A stretch of 64,000 bases of DNA from Nocardioides halotolerans DSM 19273 (GCF_000422805.1 NZ_AUGT01000009.1:134727-198726), one strand, 5' to 3'. Numbered from the stretch's first letter, positions 35,691-44,970 are shown. Notes: generated by a model not told the origin, from the letters alone. Program-made: numbers and translations.

Positions 35691-35719
35691 GCGTTCCAGC
35701 CGCGTTCCACGCGCGTTCC
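35691..35719. promoter_or_regulatory. three 11-bp iterons in the divergent promoter region
   Basis: GCGTTCC occurs at 35691, 35702 and 35713, exactly 11 bases apart, so a protein would meet the sites on one face of the helix. They lie in the 224-base gap between the divergent DDE-like and recombinase-like genes. They are candidate operators for either arm. Confidence 0.6.
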
Positions 35720-35780
35720 GGCGGCGTCTGGCCGCTGACAGCACCCCGGGGGCGGCCTACCGTCGAGGCAGGAGACCTTG

Positions 35781-36779
35781 ATGAACGCACCAACCAGCCA
35801 CCCAGACCACGGCCCAGAGCACGGCCTGCAGGACGACCCGGCTGACGCGCAGACCGACGCGCGACAGCGCTCGTCGCCGCAGACCGGCGGGGTCATGGTC
35901 GCGATCGTGAACGTGGTGGTCGCGCACTGGGCCGCTTCGGGGGAGTTCACCGAGCAGACGCTGGCGCGGTGCGGGGAGACCGTGACCCGGTTCGCCCGCC
36001 GGCTCGACGCCCAGGGCGTCACGGCGCCGGCCGAGATCACCCTGGAGCACTGCCAGGGGTTCGTCGATGCCACCACGCTGAAGGGCCAGGCGCCCGAGCT
36101 GACCACCCGGCACACCCGCCGTACGTCGCTGCGGATGCTGTTCCGCACGCTGCGCGAGCTGGGTCACCCGGTCGGTGACCCCACCTTGGACCTGCACCTG
36201 CCGGTGCGGTCGGTGACCACGGCCCGGCCGCTCACGGACCTGGAGGTCACCCTGTGCCGGGCCAGCACCCGGCTGGGCGAGGCTGGCGGGGTGAGCCTGC
36301 AGCGGGCGGTGTGCTGGGCCCTCGCCGAGGCCACCGCGGTGACTAGCGAGATCACAGCGGTCCGGGTCGGCGACCTCGACAACCCCGACCAGCCCCGCTG
36401 GGTGCGGCTCGCCGGCACCCGCCGCCACGACCCGCGGCTCGGCGAGCTCACCGACTGGGGCGCCACCATCGTGGCCCGCCAGACCGCGCTGCTCCGCGAG
36501 CGGCGCAGCACCCCGGCCACCCTGCTCAGCTACCGCGGCAACGGCATCCCCGGCGAGGCGGTCGCCCAGGCCTCGGCCTGCAACGCCGTCGGCGCCGTGC
36601 TCTCCCTGGCCGGGCTCGCCGAAGAGAGGGACGTGAGGCCGGCCTCCGTGCGCAACTGGGCCGGCCGCCGCCTCTATGAGGCTGGCATGCCCATCGAGCA
36701 CGTCGCCCGCCGCCTGGGCGCCCGCAGCCTGGACTCCGCAGCCGCCGACATCGCCCTGACCTGGCGCGACACCACCTAG
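35781..36779 (+). CDS. tyrosine-recombinase-like protein without catalytic residues (right arm)
   Basis: A 332-residue protein with an N-terminal SAM-like core-binding domain (TLARCGETVTRFARRLDAQG, LRMLFRTLRELGHPVGDPT) and a C-terminal integrase-like fold. The usual first Arg region (TGLRxSE) is ATAVTSEITAVRVGDL, and the H-x-x-R/Tyr region is SVRNWAGRRLYEAGMPIEHV-ARRLGARS with no final Tyr-bearing helix. So the fold is that of phage integrases but the active site is gone. ATG 35781 has AGGAG at good spacing. It heads the rightward arm leading to the second DDE-like gene and the E2-E1 fusion. Confidence 0.65.
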   Translation: MNAPTSHPDHGPEHGLQDDPADAQTDARQRSSPQTGGVMVAIVNVVVAHWAASGEFTEQTLARCGETVTRFARRLDAQGVTAPAEITLEHCQGFVDATTLKGQAPELTTRHTRRTSLRMLFRTLRELGHPVGDPTLDLHLPVRSVTTARPLTDLEVTLCRASTRLGEAGGVSLQRAVCWALAEATAVTSEITAVRVGDLDNPDQPRWVRLAGTRRHDPRLGELTDWGATIVARQTALLRERRSTPATLLSYRGNGIPGEAVAQASACNAVGAVLSLAGLAEERDVRPASVRNWAGRRLYEAGMPIEHVARRLGARSLDSAAADIALTWRDTT

Positions 36780-36824
36780 ACCTACCCAGACCCCACCTCG
36801 ACCTATCCAGACCCCACCTAGACC
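36772..36824. repeat. 2.5 copies of a 21-bp tandem repeat
   Basis: Two 21-base units (CCACCTAGACCTACCCAGACC and a copy with two changes) plus 11 bases of a third overlap the stop codon of the recombinase-like gene. They could be a protein-binding array or a slipped-strand product. Confidence 0.75.
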
Positions 36825-36893
36825 GGCCCGCTTCTCCCTGCGGCTCCCACCCAGGTGGCACGCCCGAGAACACCACAGAGGTAATTACGACCA

Positions 36894-36926
36894 TTCCCGG
36901 GTTCCCACTTTCCGGGAACCCGGGAA
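36894..36926. repeat. 13-bp inverted repeat between right-arm genes
   Basis: TTCCCGGGTTCCC and GGGAACCCGGGAA are perfect complements separated by seven bases, with an extra GGGAACCCGG partial copy after. It may be a terminator for the recombinase-like gene, or a recognition site for the DDE/recombinase-like proteins. Confidence 0.7.
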
Positions 36927-37049
36927 CCCGGAAACAGCACACACGCAACTTACGATCCGCCGCTCGACACCCCCGACGACGCTGACGGCCGCAGAGAACG
37001 ACGCAGAAGACGACACAGAGACCGGTTATGGAACGAGAGGAGGGGAGTG

Positions 37050-38618
37050 ATGGGCCGTGAACACATGAACACGCTGACCCGGATGCGGGCCGTTCTGTCC
37101 TCCCGCAGCCTGTATGACACCGCCACCGCGCTGGAGTGGGACAGCCCGGTCGGACGGCCCCTGCGCAACCCGCCGTACGTGACGCTGGCCTACGGGGTCC
37201 TGGCCCGCCTGGCCCGCTCTGCGATCCGGGTCCAGCTCGACCTCGCCGAACCCGAGACCTGGAGCTACGCGCGGCGGCTGATGAGCGAGGCGATCACCCG
37301 CCACGGCCTGGACCTCCCACCCCCGGGGGCCAAGCCGCCCAACTGGGAGACCTGGCGCTGGATGCGCGACCACCACCTGGCCACCGAGACCGGCGTCGCC
37401 GAGCTGGCCCGCGTCTACCCCACCATTGCGGTAGCCGCCGCCAACCGGATCGGGCTGCTGCTGCCGACCGGGCCCGGCTCCTTCAGCCACCCCGACAGCA
37501 CCCGCACCGCCTACGGCGACGGCACCCTGGTCCGCCCCCTGTACAACCCACCAGCCACGGTCAGCCTCACCGACGCGGACGGAGGTCAGCGGGTGGCCTA
37601 CCCCGACCCGCGCACCGGGGAGCTCCTCGACCACCCACCCGGACGCTTCGACCCCGACCTGCAAGAACACCACGGCCGCCTCGGACCGGTCCTCACCCAC
37701 GGCTACGTCGCCTGGCACGCCCGCGGCCGGGGCCGCTATCAGCGCATCGATCTGGCGCTCGCGCACGTCCCCGCGCCGGGAGCCGAGGCCGCCACCGCGG
37801 TCGCCCTGCTCCGCGAAGTACACCGCGCCGCCGGAGCCGGCATCCAGGCCGTCGTCTACGACGGCGCCTTCCGCGGGGTTCACATCGACGAGATCATGCG
37901 CAACTACGGATACCTCGTCCTGGCCAAACAGGCCACCAGCGCCACCACCACCGACGCGACGAGCGGGACTGCGGGCGCCGACGGCGCCAGGGGTGAGGGG
38001 GAGGAGGTGGCGACCACCCAGCTGGTGATGACTCCCGCCGGCCGCCGCGCCCGCTCCTACCCTCTCGGTCCGGTCACCCATCACCTCCCCACCGGGCCCT
38101 GCCACCACCAGCTCGCCACCGTCGGAGGACAGGTCGTCGAGATCGATCTCGACGAGGCCGGCGACCCGGTCGTGACCAGCATCCCCGACCGCGGCCAGGT
38201 CAAGAGGGTGCGCCGCAGCACCGGCGCCTTCCACTTCAACGTCGCCTTCCGCATCGAATGCCCCATCGAGCCGTTCACCGTCTGGCTCAGCCCCCACCCC
38301 GGCAAGGACGCCGATGCCCGGCGACCCGAGAACCTCCGGATCATCCCCACCACCGACCCCGACGCCCAACGCCTCCAAGGCATCCGCAGCGACGCCGAGA
38401 GCTTCCACTCCCACTACAAGCGCACCCTGATCGTCAACCGCGCGATGAGCCTGGGTGCCTACCGAGGCCTGATCGACCTCTACTGCTTCGCCATCTACAA
38501 CACCGCACTCACCGAGTACCACCACGCCCAACGCTCGGGCGCCACGTCCACCGTCGGCCCAGTTGCGACCGCTGCCCGACCGCCCCGACCGATCCCGGGC
38601 ATCGCCCGCAGCGGCTAA
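37050..38618 (+). CDS. DDE-transposase-like protein (right arm)
   Basis: A 522-residue protein aligning with the left-arm DDE-like protein. The acidic residues are in TAYGDGTLVRPLY (about 154), IQAVVYDGAFRGVHI (about 268) and SDAESFHSHYKRTL (Glu about 447). A less conserved insertion with a Gly/Ala-rich stretch lies between the second Asp and the Glu. ATG 37050 is preceded by a strong GAGGAGGGG; ATG 37065 is an alternative. No flanking inverted repeats or target duplication are seen, so it appears domesticated. It is followed by the low-complexity and E2-E1 genes in the same direction. Confidence 0.7.
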   Translation: MGREHMNTLTRMRAVLSSRSLYDTATALEWDSPVGRPLRNPPYVTLAYGVLARLARSAIRVQLDLAEPETWSYARRLMSEAITRHGLDLPPPGAKPPNWETWRWMRDHHLATETGVAELARVYPTIAVAAANRIGLLLPTGPGSFSHPDSTRTAYGDGTLVRPLYNPPATVSLTDADGGQRVAYPDPRTGELLDHPPGRFDPDLQEHHGRLGPVLTHGYVAWHARGRGRYQRIDLALAHVPAPGAEAATAVALLREVHRAAGAGIQAVVYDGAFRGVHIDEIMRNYGYLVLAKQATSATTTDATSGTAGADGARGEGEEVATTQLVMTPAGRRARSYPLGPVTHHLPTGPCHHQLATVGGQVVEIDLDEAGDPVVTSIPDRGQVKRVRRSTGAFHFNVAFRIECPIEPFTVWLSPHPGKDADARRPENLRIIPTTDPDAQRLQGIRSDAESFHSHYKRTLIVNRAMSLGAYRGLIDLYCFAIYNTALTEYHHAQRSGATSTVGPVATAARPPRPIPGIARSG

Positions 38619-38759
38619 CCCGGCCTACCGAACCGAACCTCCAGCCGACCCACCCGGCCCTGCCGACACCCATCCCGCCCTACCCCTGGGCCACCGCAGC
38701 CGGCCATCCGACCAGGGGCAGGGCAGCCCTGCCCACACCACAACAAGAGGAGCACCGCC

Positions 38760-39182
<423 letters not shown>

Positions 39183-39201
39183 GAACGCGAGGCAGCCGAC
39201 G

Positions 39202-41286
39202 ATGAACGACCCGCACCCGCCCTGGGCAACCCGCTACCCCGACCGCTGGCGGCGCGAGCTCGACGAGCTCCACGCCAGCCGATGGCCGCACCGGATCACC
39301 ACCCGTGTCAACACTGTGGTCATCGAGATCGACTGGCCCATGCCCACCGGCGAACCCTCACGCGTGCCGGAGGCAACAGAACAACCGGGCCTGATCCAGC
39401 AGTCGACGCCTGAGAGCCCCAGGTCGACCCAAGAACCGACCCACGACCAAGGTCCCGGTCACCGCCAGGGCAAGTGCCGGGATCCTCGCCGGGATCGCTC
39501 GGCGCGGCTCGAGGTGTGGTTCCCGCCGGAGTACCCCTTCTTTCCGCCGCGGGTCTTCGACCGCGACAACCAGCTCGAGCTGGGCCGGCACCGCACCCCG
39601 GACGGAGTGCTGTGCCTGGTCGAGGAGACCGACTGGCACCCCGACACCACCATCGCGGCCCTGCTGACCAGGCAGCTGCCGAACCTGGTCGCGGCCGGAC
39701 GGAGCACCATCCGACCGGCGGAGGGCCTCGAGGTGCCGGCGCCCGAGCCCGTCGGTGGCCTCGTATCGCACATCTCGGGCCAGCAGGCGCTGATCATGCC
39801 CACGCACCCGATCCCCGCCCGCATAGACCAGGGTGCGGTGATCATCCGCTACACCCTGAACCGGGGCCGGGTCATCGGTGCTGGACTGGCCGAACGGATC
39901 CTCGGCGACGGCCTCGACATCGCGGGGCCGGCACCCGAACTGGAACCGGTCTTCCAGATCGTCACCTTCGGACGCTGGGCGCGTGACCCGGGCTTCGACC
40001 CTGCCCACACCCCCGAAGAGACCTGGCAGCGGGTGACCGGCCGGCTGCAGCCGCTCGAAGTCGAGATGGCCGAGGCCGACGAGGACCGGTGCGGCCTCGA
40101 GGTGCCGCTCGACCAGGTCGAGACCCTCTGTCTCCTGGTGCCCAGCGAGGACACCTACCGGCAGCTCGGGGAGAGCTGGGTCGCGGTCCGTCAGGTCACC
40201 GACGAGGACGGCGGCACCCGCTACGACCACCTGCCCGTCCAATGCCTCGGCCCGGAGACCTATGCGACCCGGACCCCCGAAAGCCGAACGCTCATCGACC
40301 GTCGCGTCGTGCTCGTCGGCGTTGGCGCCATCGGCAGCCACATCGCCCTCGACCTGGCTCGCACCGGCGTCGGCCACCTCAGCCTGGTCGACGGCGACGT
40401 CGTCGATGTAGCCACCGCCACCCGCCAGCACGCCCCCATCTACGCGGCCGGGCGCCCCAAGGCCGAAGCGATGCTCAGCCAGCTGCGGCTGACCCGCCCC
40501 GACACCGACCTGGTCGGGCTGCAGCTGCGCATCGGCGACTCCTCCGACTTCGAGGTGGTCGAGCGGAAGCGACGCACCTTCGCCCGGCTGCTGCGCAGCG
40601 CCGACCTCGTCATCGACGCCACCGCCAACCCCGCCGTGACCCGATACCTCGCGGCCGTGCGGCACGTCCACCAATTGCCGTTCCTTCACGTCAGCGCCAC
40701 CGCCGGCGCGTGGGGCGGCTGCGTCCTCCTCACCACCGCCCAGACCGCCTGCTGGGCATGCCTCCAACACCACCGCCACGACCACACGGTGCCGGTCCCG
40801 ACCACCGACCCCGCAGGCCCCGTCACACCCACCGGGTGCGCCGACCCCACCTTCACCGGCAACAACCCCGACCTCGCCCTGATCGCCCACCACGCCTCCC
40901 AGGTAGCCATCGACCACCTCACCGACGGACCCGGGCTCGGCGGCAACCTCTACGTCGCCCACCTGCGGACCCCCGCCGGCGGCCGTCAGCCGATCACCTG
41001 GCAACGCGCCCAGGTCCCGGTCCACACCGACTGCCCCCTACATACCAACCCCGACGACGCTCCACGCGACGAGACCCGACGCGAGGAGGGCTCAGGTGAC
41101 GGGGCAATGCGCCCGTCCGGCACCGACGCGGAGGACCGAGACGACCCAGACAACCCGGAGGTCCCAGAGGACCTAGACGACGCAGACCAGGCCGCCGCCG
41201 GAGTCAGTGGATCCGTTGCAGTCGCCGCGGTCGCGGGTGCCGACCGGATCGATTGCGCCGTCAGCGGCGGGCCGAACCATGACTGA
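39202..41286 (+). CDS. E2-E1 fusion (ubiquitin-conjugation-like, ThiF domain)
   Basis: A 694-residue protein. Residues about 30-160 are an E2 fold (LEVWFPPEYPFFPPRVF, then TPDGVLCLVEETDWHP with candidate Cys138), interrupted by a 55-residue Pro/Gln/Thr-rich insertion. A middle domain (about 190-360) is unassigned. An E1/ThiF domain follows: VVLVGVGAIGSHIALDLA (about 369) for ATP, LSLVDGDVVD for the metal/nucleotide, CWACL and GCADPTFTGNN (about 517-548) where a catalytic or zinc Cys would lie. An acidic tail ends it. Cap2 of type II CBASS and Bil systems use such enzymes to attach a protein to a target. No CD-NTase, effector or JAB peptidase is nearby. ATG 39202 has GAGG upstream. Confidence 0.85.
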   Translation: MNDPHPPWATRYPDRWRRELDELHASRWPHRITTRVNTVVIEIDWPMPTGEPSRVPEATEQPGLIQQSTPESPRSTQEPTHDQGPGHRQGKCRDPRRDRSARLEVWFPPEYPFFPPRVFDRDNQLELGRHRTPDGVLCLVEETDWHPDTTIAALLTRQLPNLVAAGRSTIRPAEGLEVPAPEPVGGLVSHISGQQALIMPTHPIPARIDQGAVIIRYTLNRGRVIGAGLAERILGDGLDIAGPAPELEPVFQIVTFGRWARDPGFDPAHTPEETWQRVTGRLQPLEVEMAEADEDRCGLEVPLDQVETLCLLVPSEDTYRQLGESWVAVRQVTDEDGGTRYDHLPVQCLGPETYATRTPESRTLIDRRVVLVGVGAIGSHIALDLARTGVGHLSLVDGDVVDVATATRQHAPIYAAGRPKAEAMLSQLRLTRPDTDLVGLQLRIGDSSDFEVVERKRRTFARLLRSADLVIDATANPAVTRYLAAVRHVHQLPFLHVSATAGAWGGCVLLTTAQTACWACLQHHRHDHTVPVPTTDPAGPVTPTGCADPTFTGNNPDLALIAHHASQVAIDHLTDGPGLGGNLYVAHLRTPAGGRQPITWQRAQVPVHTDCPLHTNPDDAPRDETRREEGSGDGAMRPSGTDAEDRDDPDNPEVPEDLDDADQAAAGVSGSVAVAAVAGADRIDCAVSGGPNHD

Positions 41287-41565
41287 ACAGCCTCACGAAA
41301 GGGAGGCGGACGGCCACAGCCCACCACGGGCACCGATCCCAACAACTCAACAGCGGACCAACAGCAACCCCGGGCACCGCGCCCTCCCGCCGCACCCGGA
41401 GCGCCGCAGACACAACCCGAGCCGACAGGAGGTGAACCCAACCACGCTCACGTGTCTCCGGCCTCCGGGAAGCGCGGCCCGGTCGCGCTGACCAGCGACA
41501 ACCACACCAGAACGGGACGACAGCTTGGGCGAGGAAGACGCCCTGCATGATCCGAGGGGACCCCC

Positions 41566-42405
41566 ATGACCACCCAGGAAGACGAACCAGACGGCACGAT
41601 CCCGCCCTCCGACTCCTTCCACCTCGCCCTGCGGCTCGTGGCCGGCGACCGAGCTGTCCCGAACGCCCCGCCGTTCGGGGACCCCCCGACCCGCGCCGTA
41701 GAGATGATCGACAAGCGGGTGATCCTCCAGACCGAGATCTGGGTCGACCGCCACGCTCGCTCCCACCGGGTCGAGCAGATGAGTCAGGAGCACCGCGCGA
41801 ACGTCCTCGCCCTCCTCCGCACACAAGCTACGCAGTGGATCGGCGACGCCGTCGTCGAAGAAGTCGCCGCCACGATCCTCGGCGACATCTCCGGAGCCGA
41901 GACCGCCCAGCACCTGGAGCTCCTCGACCTGCTCACCGAGGGTTGGACCGACCACACGCCGCTGGGTCAACGTCTCCACGTTCTCAACCACACCCGCCCC
42001 CAGCCACTGAGGCCCCCACCTGCACTGCTCGGCCCCGACCAGACCGACCACCCACAGGTGCTCCGCGACAGCGACACCGGCCTGTGGCAGGTGACCACCC
42101 ACAGCGGCACCCACCACCTCATCGACCTGGACCGCCGCCGCATCCAACGCCGACCCCGACCGCCCTCGACCACCGACGACGAGCACCCCGGCCCGGGCAG
42201 CCGGTCCCTGCCCTATGACAATGAGTGGACCTACCTGGACTGCCTGATCCGATGCCGCATCGGTGCCTGGCTCGTGGTCACCGACCACGGTGGCGAAGCA
42301 GCCGGCCCCGACCCCGGGCGCGGCGGCTTCAAGGTCTCCACGGCTGTCGTCGAGATCAGCCGCATCACAGACACCGAACACGCCCAGACACGGCCGGCCC
42401 CGTAG
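41566..42405 (+). CDS. unknown 279-residue protein in the E2-E1 operon
   Basis: I recognise no family. The N-terminal half contains VEMIDKRVILQTEIWVDRHARSHRVEQM followed by a helical stretch (EHRANVLALLRTQATQWIG). The C-terminal half has a strand-rich block with TYLDCLIRCRIGAWLVVTDHGG and a Pro/Arg-rich linker before it. ATG 41566 has GAGGGG eight bases upstream. The 279 bases before it, after the E2-E1 stop, hold no gene. Its stop is two bases from the next start, so it belongs with the HAD-like and HipA-like genes. It may be a target or partner of the conjugation system. Confidence 0.6.
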   Translation: MTTQEDEPDGTIPPSDSFHLALRLVAGDRAVPNAPPFGDPPTRAVEMIDKRVILQTEIWVDRHARSHRVEQMSQEHRANVLALLRTQATQWIGDAVVEEVAATILGDISGAETAQHLELLDLLTEGWTDHTPLGQRLHVLNHTRPQPLRPPPALLGPDQTDHPQVLRDSDTGLWQVTTHSGTHHLIDLDRRRIQRRPRPPSTTDDEHPGPGSRSLPYDNEWTYLDCLIRCRIGAWLVVTDHGGEAAGPDPGRGGFKVSTAVVEISRITDTEHAQTRPAP

Positions 42406-42407
42406 CC

Positions 42408-43028
42408 ATGCCGACCACCCATCGATCCCCCCGGCCGGCACGCGCGCTCATCGTCGACGTCGACGGCGTCGTCTCGCCGGTCCACGGCCACACCGCGTGG
42501 GGCGACGACGTCGTCGCAGGCGAGGTCTTCGGACCCGTCCTGGTCTCACCCACCCTGTGCAGGCGCCTCGACCAGCTCGCCGCGCGGCCCGACCTGACCA
42601 CCTGGTGGCTGACCTCCTGGCCCGCCCAGCTCCGCGACCGCATGGACCCGTTCCCCGGCCGGACCTGGCCCCAGATCACGAGCCAGCTCGACGACCCCGG
42701 CAACCCCCACCCCGACTGGTGGAAATGGACAGCCCTGATGCGCTGGCTCGACCAGCAAAGGGCAGTCAACCGGCTCGCCTGGTGCGATGACCACCTCACC
42801 GACACCCACCTCGCCGAAACCACCGAGCTCGACGAGCTCGACGACGCCTCGGGCCTGACAAGCAGCCAGGGCGACCACACGGCGTACGGCATATCCACCA
42901 TCAGGATGACCTTGGCAGGGCACGGCATCGAGCCCCTGCTCCTGGCCCCCCGCACCTCGGTCGGCATCACCCCGGCCCAGATGACACGGCTCGAGCGGTT
43001 CCTGACCCGAGCATCACCGGGAAGGTAG
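42408..43028 (+). CDS. HAD-like domain protein
   Basis: A 206-residue protein opening ALIVDVDGVVSPVHGHTAW, the HAD motif I with the nucleophile Asp in DVDGVV, and including a Trp-rich middle (TTWWLTSWPAQLRD) and LAWCDDHLTDTHL in the position of a late acidic motif. HAD-fold hydrolases act on phosphates; the substrate is unknown. The start lies two bases after the stop of the upstream gene and the stop is three bases before the HipA-like gene, so the three are one transcriptional unit. Confidence 0.75.
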   Translation: MPTTHRSPRPARALIVDVDGVVSPVHGHTAWGDDVVAGEVFGPVLVSPTLCRRLDQLAARPDLTTWWLTSWPAQLRDRMDPFPGRTWPQITSQLDDPGNPHPDWWKWTALMRWLDQQRAVNRLAWCDDHLTDTHLAETTELDELDDASGLTSSQGDHTAYGISTIRMTLAGHGIEPLLLAPRTSVGITPAQMTRLERFLTRASPGR

Positions 43029-43031
43029 ACG

Positions 43032-44399
43032 ATGAAGCCGACTCCTACACCTGCCCACGGGCCTCCGCCCCAGGATCGCCGCGAACCCGACCGCCGTCTT
43101 CAGCGCGAGGCTGACCGGGTGGACCCGATCGCGGCAGACCCGGCTGAAGGGTTCGTGTGGGTGTGGCTGCCGGGCGCCACCGACCCCGTCGTCGCCGGGA
43201 CCATCACCCGAACCACGCACCGCTACGACAACGCCGCCGTGTGCACCTTCACCTACGACCGCACCTACCTGTCCCGACCCGATGCGGTCTCGCTGTTCAC
43301 CCCTGAACTGCCCTTGCGCCCGGGAGTCTTCGACCCGACCCAGCCCGAAGACCCACCGTTGAGGGATCGGCTCCCGATCGCGTCCTGCCTGCGAGACGCA
43401 GCCCCCGACGCTTGGGGACGTCGCGTCCTGAACACCCAACTCGCAGAGGACCGGACGGTCGAGTTGTCGGAGCTGACCTACCTGTTGGGTGCCGGCAGCG
43501 ACCGGGTCGGCGCCCTTGACGTCACCACCTCGCCCACGGCCTACCACCCCCGGCCTGGGACGCCGGCGACCCTGGACCAGCTGCTGGAGGTGAGCGCGCA
43601 CATCGAGCGAGACGAGCACGTCCCGGCCGAGCTGCAGCACGCAGCCCGACACCTCACCGGAGCGGGCGGCGCACAACCCAAGGCCCTCCTGGCCGACGGA
43701 GATCGGTCACTGATCGCGAAGTTCCCCTCGATCGCCCAGACCCGGTCGGCGCTGCACGCCGAAGCGGTCGCGATGCTCCTCGCCCGGCGGGTGGGGATCC
43801 GGGCGGCAACGGTGGAGATGGTCCCGGTCAAGGGTCGCGACGTGCTGCTCGTCGAACGGTTCGACCGGCCCGGAGCCCGGACCCGCCGGATGATGGTCTC
43901 CGCGCTGACCGTCCTCGGGTACGGCGAGCTCGCCTCCCGGCATGCCACCTACCCAGAGTTCGCTGACGCGGTCCGCACCTCCTTCACACACCCCGACGAC
44001 ACACTGCGCGAGCTCTACACCCGGATGGTTTTCAACATCTGCGTCGGCAACTGCGACGACCACCTGCGCAACCACGCAGCGTTCTGGGAGGGGCACATAC
44101 TCGAGCTCACCCCGGCCTACGACATCGCACCCAGCCCCCGCGCCGCCGGCCCGCTGTCCCACGCACTCGGCATCACGCGCGACGGCCGCAACGCCAGCCA
44201 ACTGCACCTGGCCCGCGCCGCAGCACCCGACTTCGCACTCGACGACGCCGAGGCAGCCGACATCATCGACCACGTCACCACCGGCATCCGGCTCGGCTAC
44301 AGCGAGGCGTGCGAGCAAGCTCGCGTCAGCGCCGCGGACCGTGAGGCGATGTGGGGACGGGAGTTCCTCAACCCCTACCTCCAGTACGACGAACCCTGA
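43032..44399 (+). CDS. HipA-like protein kinase
   Basis: The 455-residue protein has the HipA_N/HipA_C layout. Motifs include TGAGGAQPKALLADG (about 206-220), the Ser/Thr kinase core DVLLVERFDRPG (about 272), the catalytic loop CVGNCDDHLRNHAAFW (about 341) and YDIAPSPRAAG (about 363). HipA toxins phosphorylate glutamyl-tRNA synthetase or other targets and cause dormancy. No HipB-type antitoxin gene lies next to it, which is unusual. A long N-terminal extension (about 40 residues, Pro/Arg-rich) precedes the domain. ATG 43032 directly follows the HAD-like gene. Confidence 0.82.
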   Translation: MKPTPTPAHGPPPQDRREPDRRLQREADRVDPIAADPAEGFVWVWLPGATDPVVAGTITRTTHRYDNAAVCTFTYDRTYLSRPDAVSLFTPELPLRPGVFDPTQPEDPPLRDRLPIASCLRDAAPDAWGRRVLNTQLAEDRTVELSELTYLLGAGSDRVGALDVTTSPTAYHPRPGTPATLDQLLEVSAHIERDEHVPAELQHAARHLTGAGGAQPKALLADGDRSLIAKFPSIAQTRSALHAEAVAMLLARRVGIRAATVEMVPVKGRDVLLVERFDRPGARTRRMMVSALTVLGYGELASRHATYPEFADAVRTSFTHPDDTLRELYTRMVFNICVGNCDDHLRNHAAFWEGHILELTPAYDIAPSPRAAGPLSHALGITRDGRNASQLHLARAAAPDFALDDAEAADIIDHVTTGIRLGYSEACEQARVSAADREAMWGREFLNPYLQYDEP

Positions 44400-44538
44400 A
44401 CAGCATCGACGCTTCGTCGGTCGGTCGTCCGGCGCGCAAGCCCTACCGGCGCGTACGGCGTCGTCGCGGAAGACGCACGCGGGCCTGTCCAAGCGTCGCC
44501 CCGGTGCGCCTCCGCCCCGATGATCAGCGAAGACCGTT

Positions 44539-44970
44539 CTACGACTGGTTCGCGCGGCCCTCGAAGCGGCTGATCTCCTCGAGCAGTTGGGTGAGCTCAA
44601 GCCGCTCAGCGCGGGCATGGGTGTTGTCTTCAAGCCTCTTCGCCCGGTCCTCGAACTGCTCCACTGCCGAGACCAGTGACTTGTCCGGCACGACAAGACG
44701 CACCACGACGGCCGCTTCTGTGAGTCGATCCACCTCGACGGCGAGTCGCTGGTTGGCCGATGCGTCGTCCGCGGAGCGATCGCGGTCAACGAGCGCTCGT
44801 TGCACACGTCGTCCAGCGGTGACCAACTGCACGAGGGCCTCATGTTGCTCTCGAGCAAGCTGCGCGGTCCGATCCCGAGTGTGCTTACGGCCCTCGTGGA
44901 CCATCGCCAGCACCTGCTGGGTGATGACCCCGGCGAGGGCGAAGCCACCGGCCAAGACTGCATCGTTCAT
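44539..44970 (-). CDS. single-helix membrane protein with coiled coil
   Basis: A 143-residue protein with one N-terminal membrane helix (NDAVLAGGFALAGVITQQVL) and a long charged helical part (RDRTAQLAREQHEALVQL, later RAERLELTQLLEEISRF) that looks like a coiled coil. Such anchors occur in actinobacteria with unknown roles. ATG 44970 is chosen because the preceding frame lacks membrane character. The gene is convergent with the HipA-like gene and stands apart from the nucleoid-protein pair. Confidence 0.6.
   Translation of the reverse strand: MNDAVLAGGFALAGVITQQVLAMVHEGRKHTRDRTAQLAREQHEALVQLVTAGRRVQRALVDRDRSADDASANQRLAVEVDRLTEAAVVVRLVVPDKSLVSAVEQFEDRAKRLEDNTHARAERLELTQLLEEISRFEGRANQS

Noticed and set aside
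39202..41286. Type II CBASS operon
   Set aside because: The E2-E1 protein resembles Cap2, but no CD-NTase, effector or JAB gene is present in the flanking genes, so CBASS is not supported.
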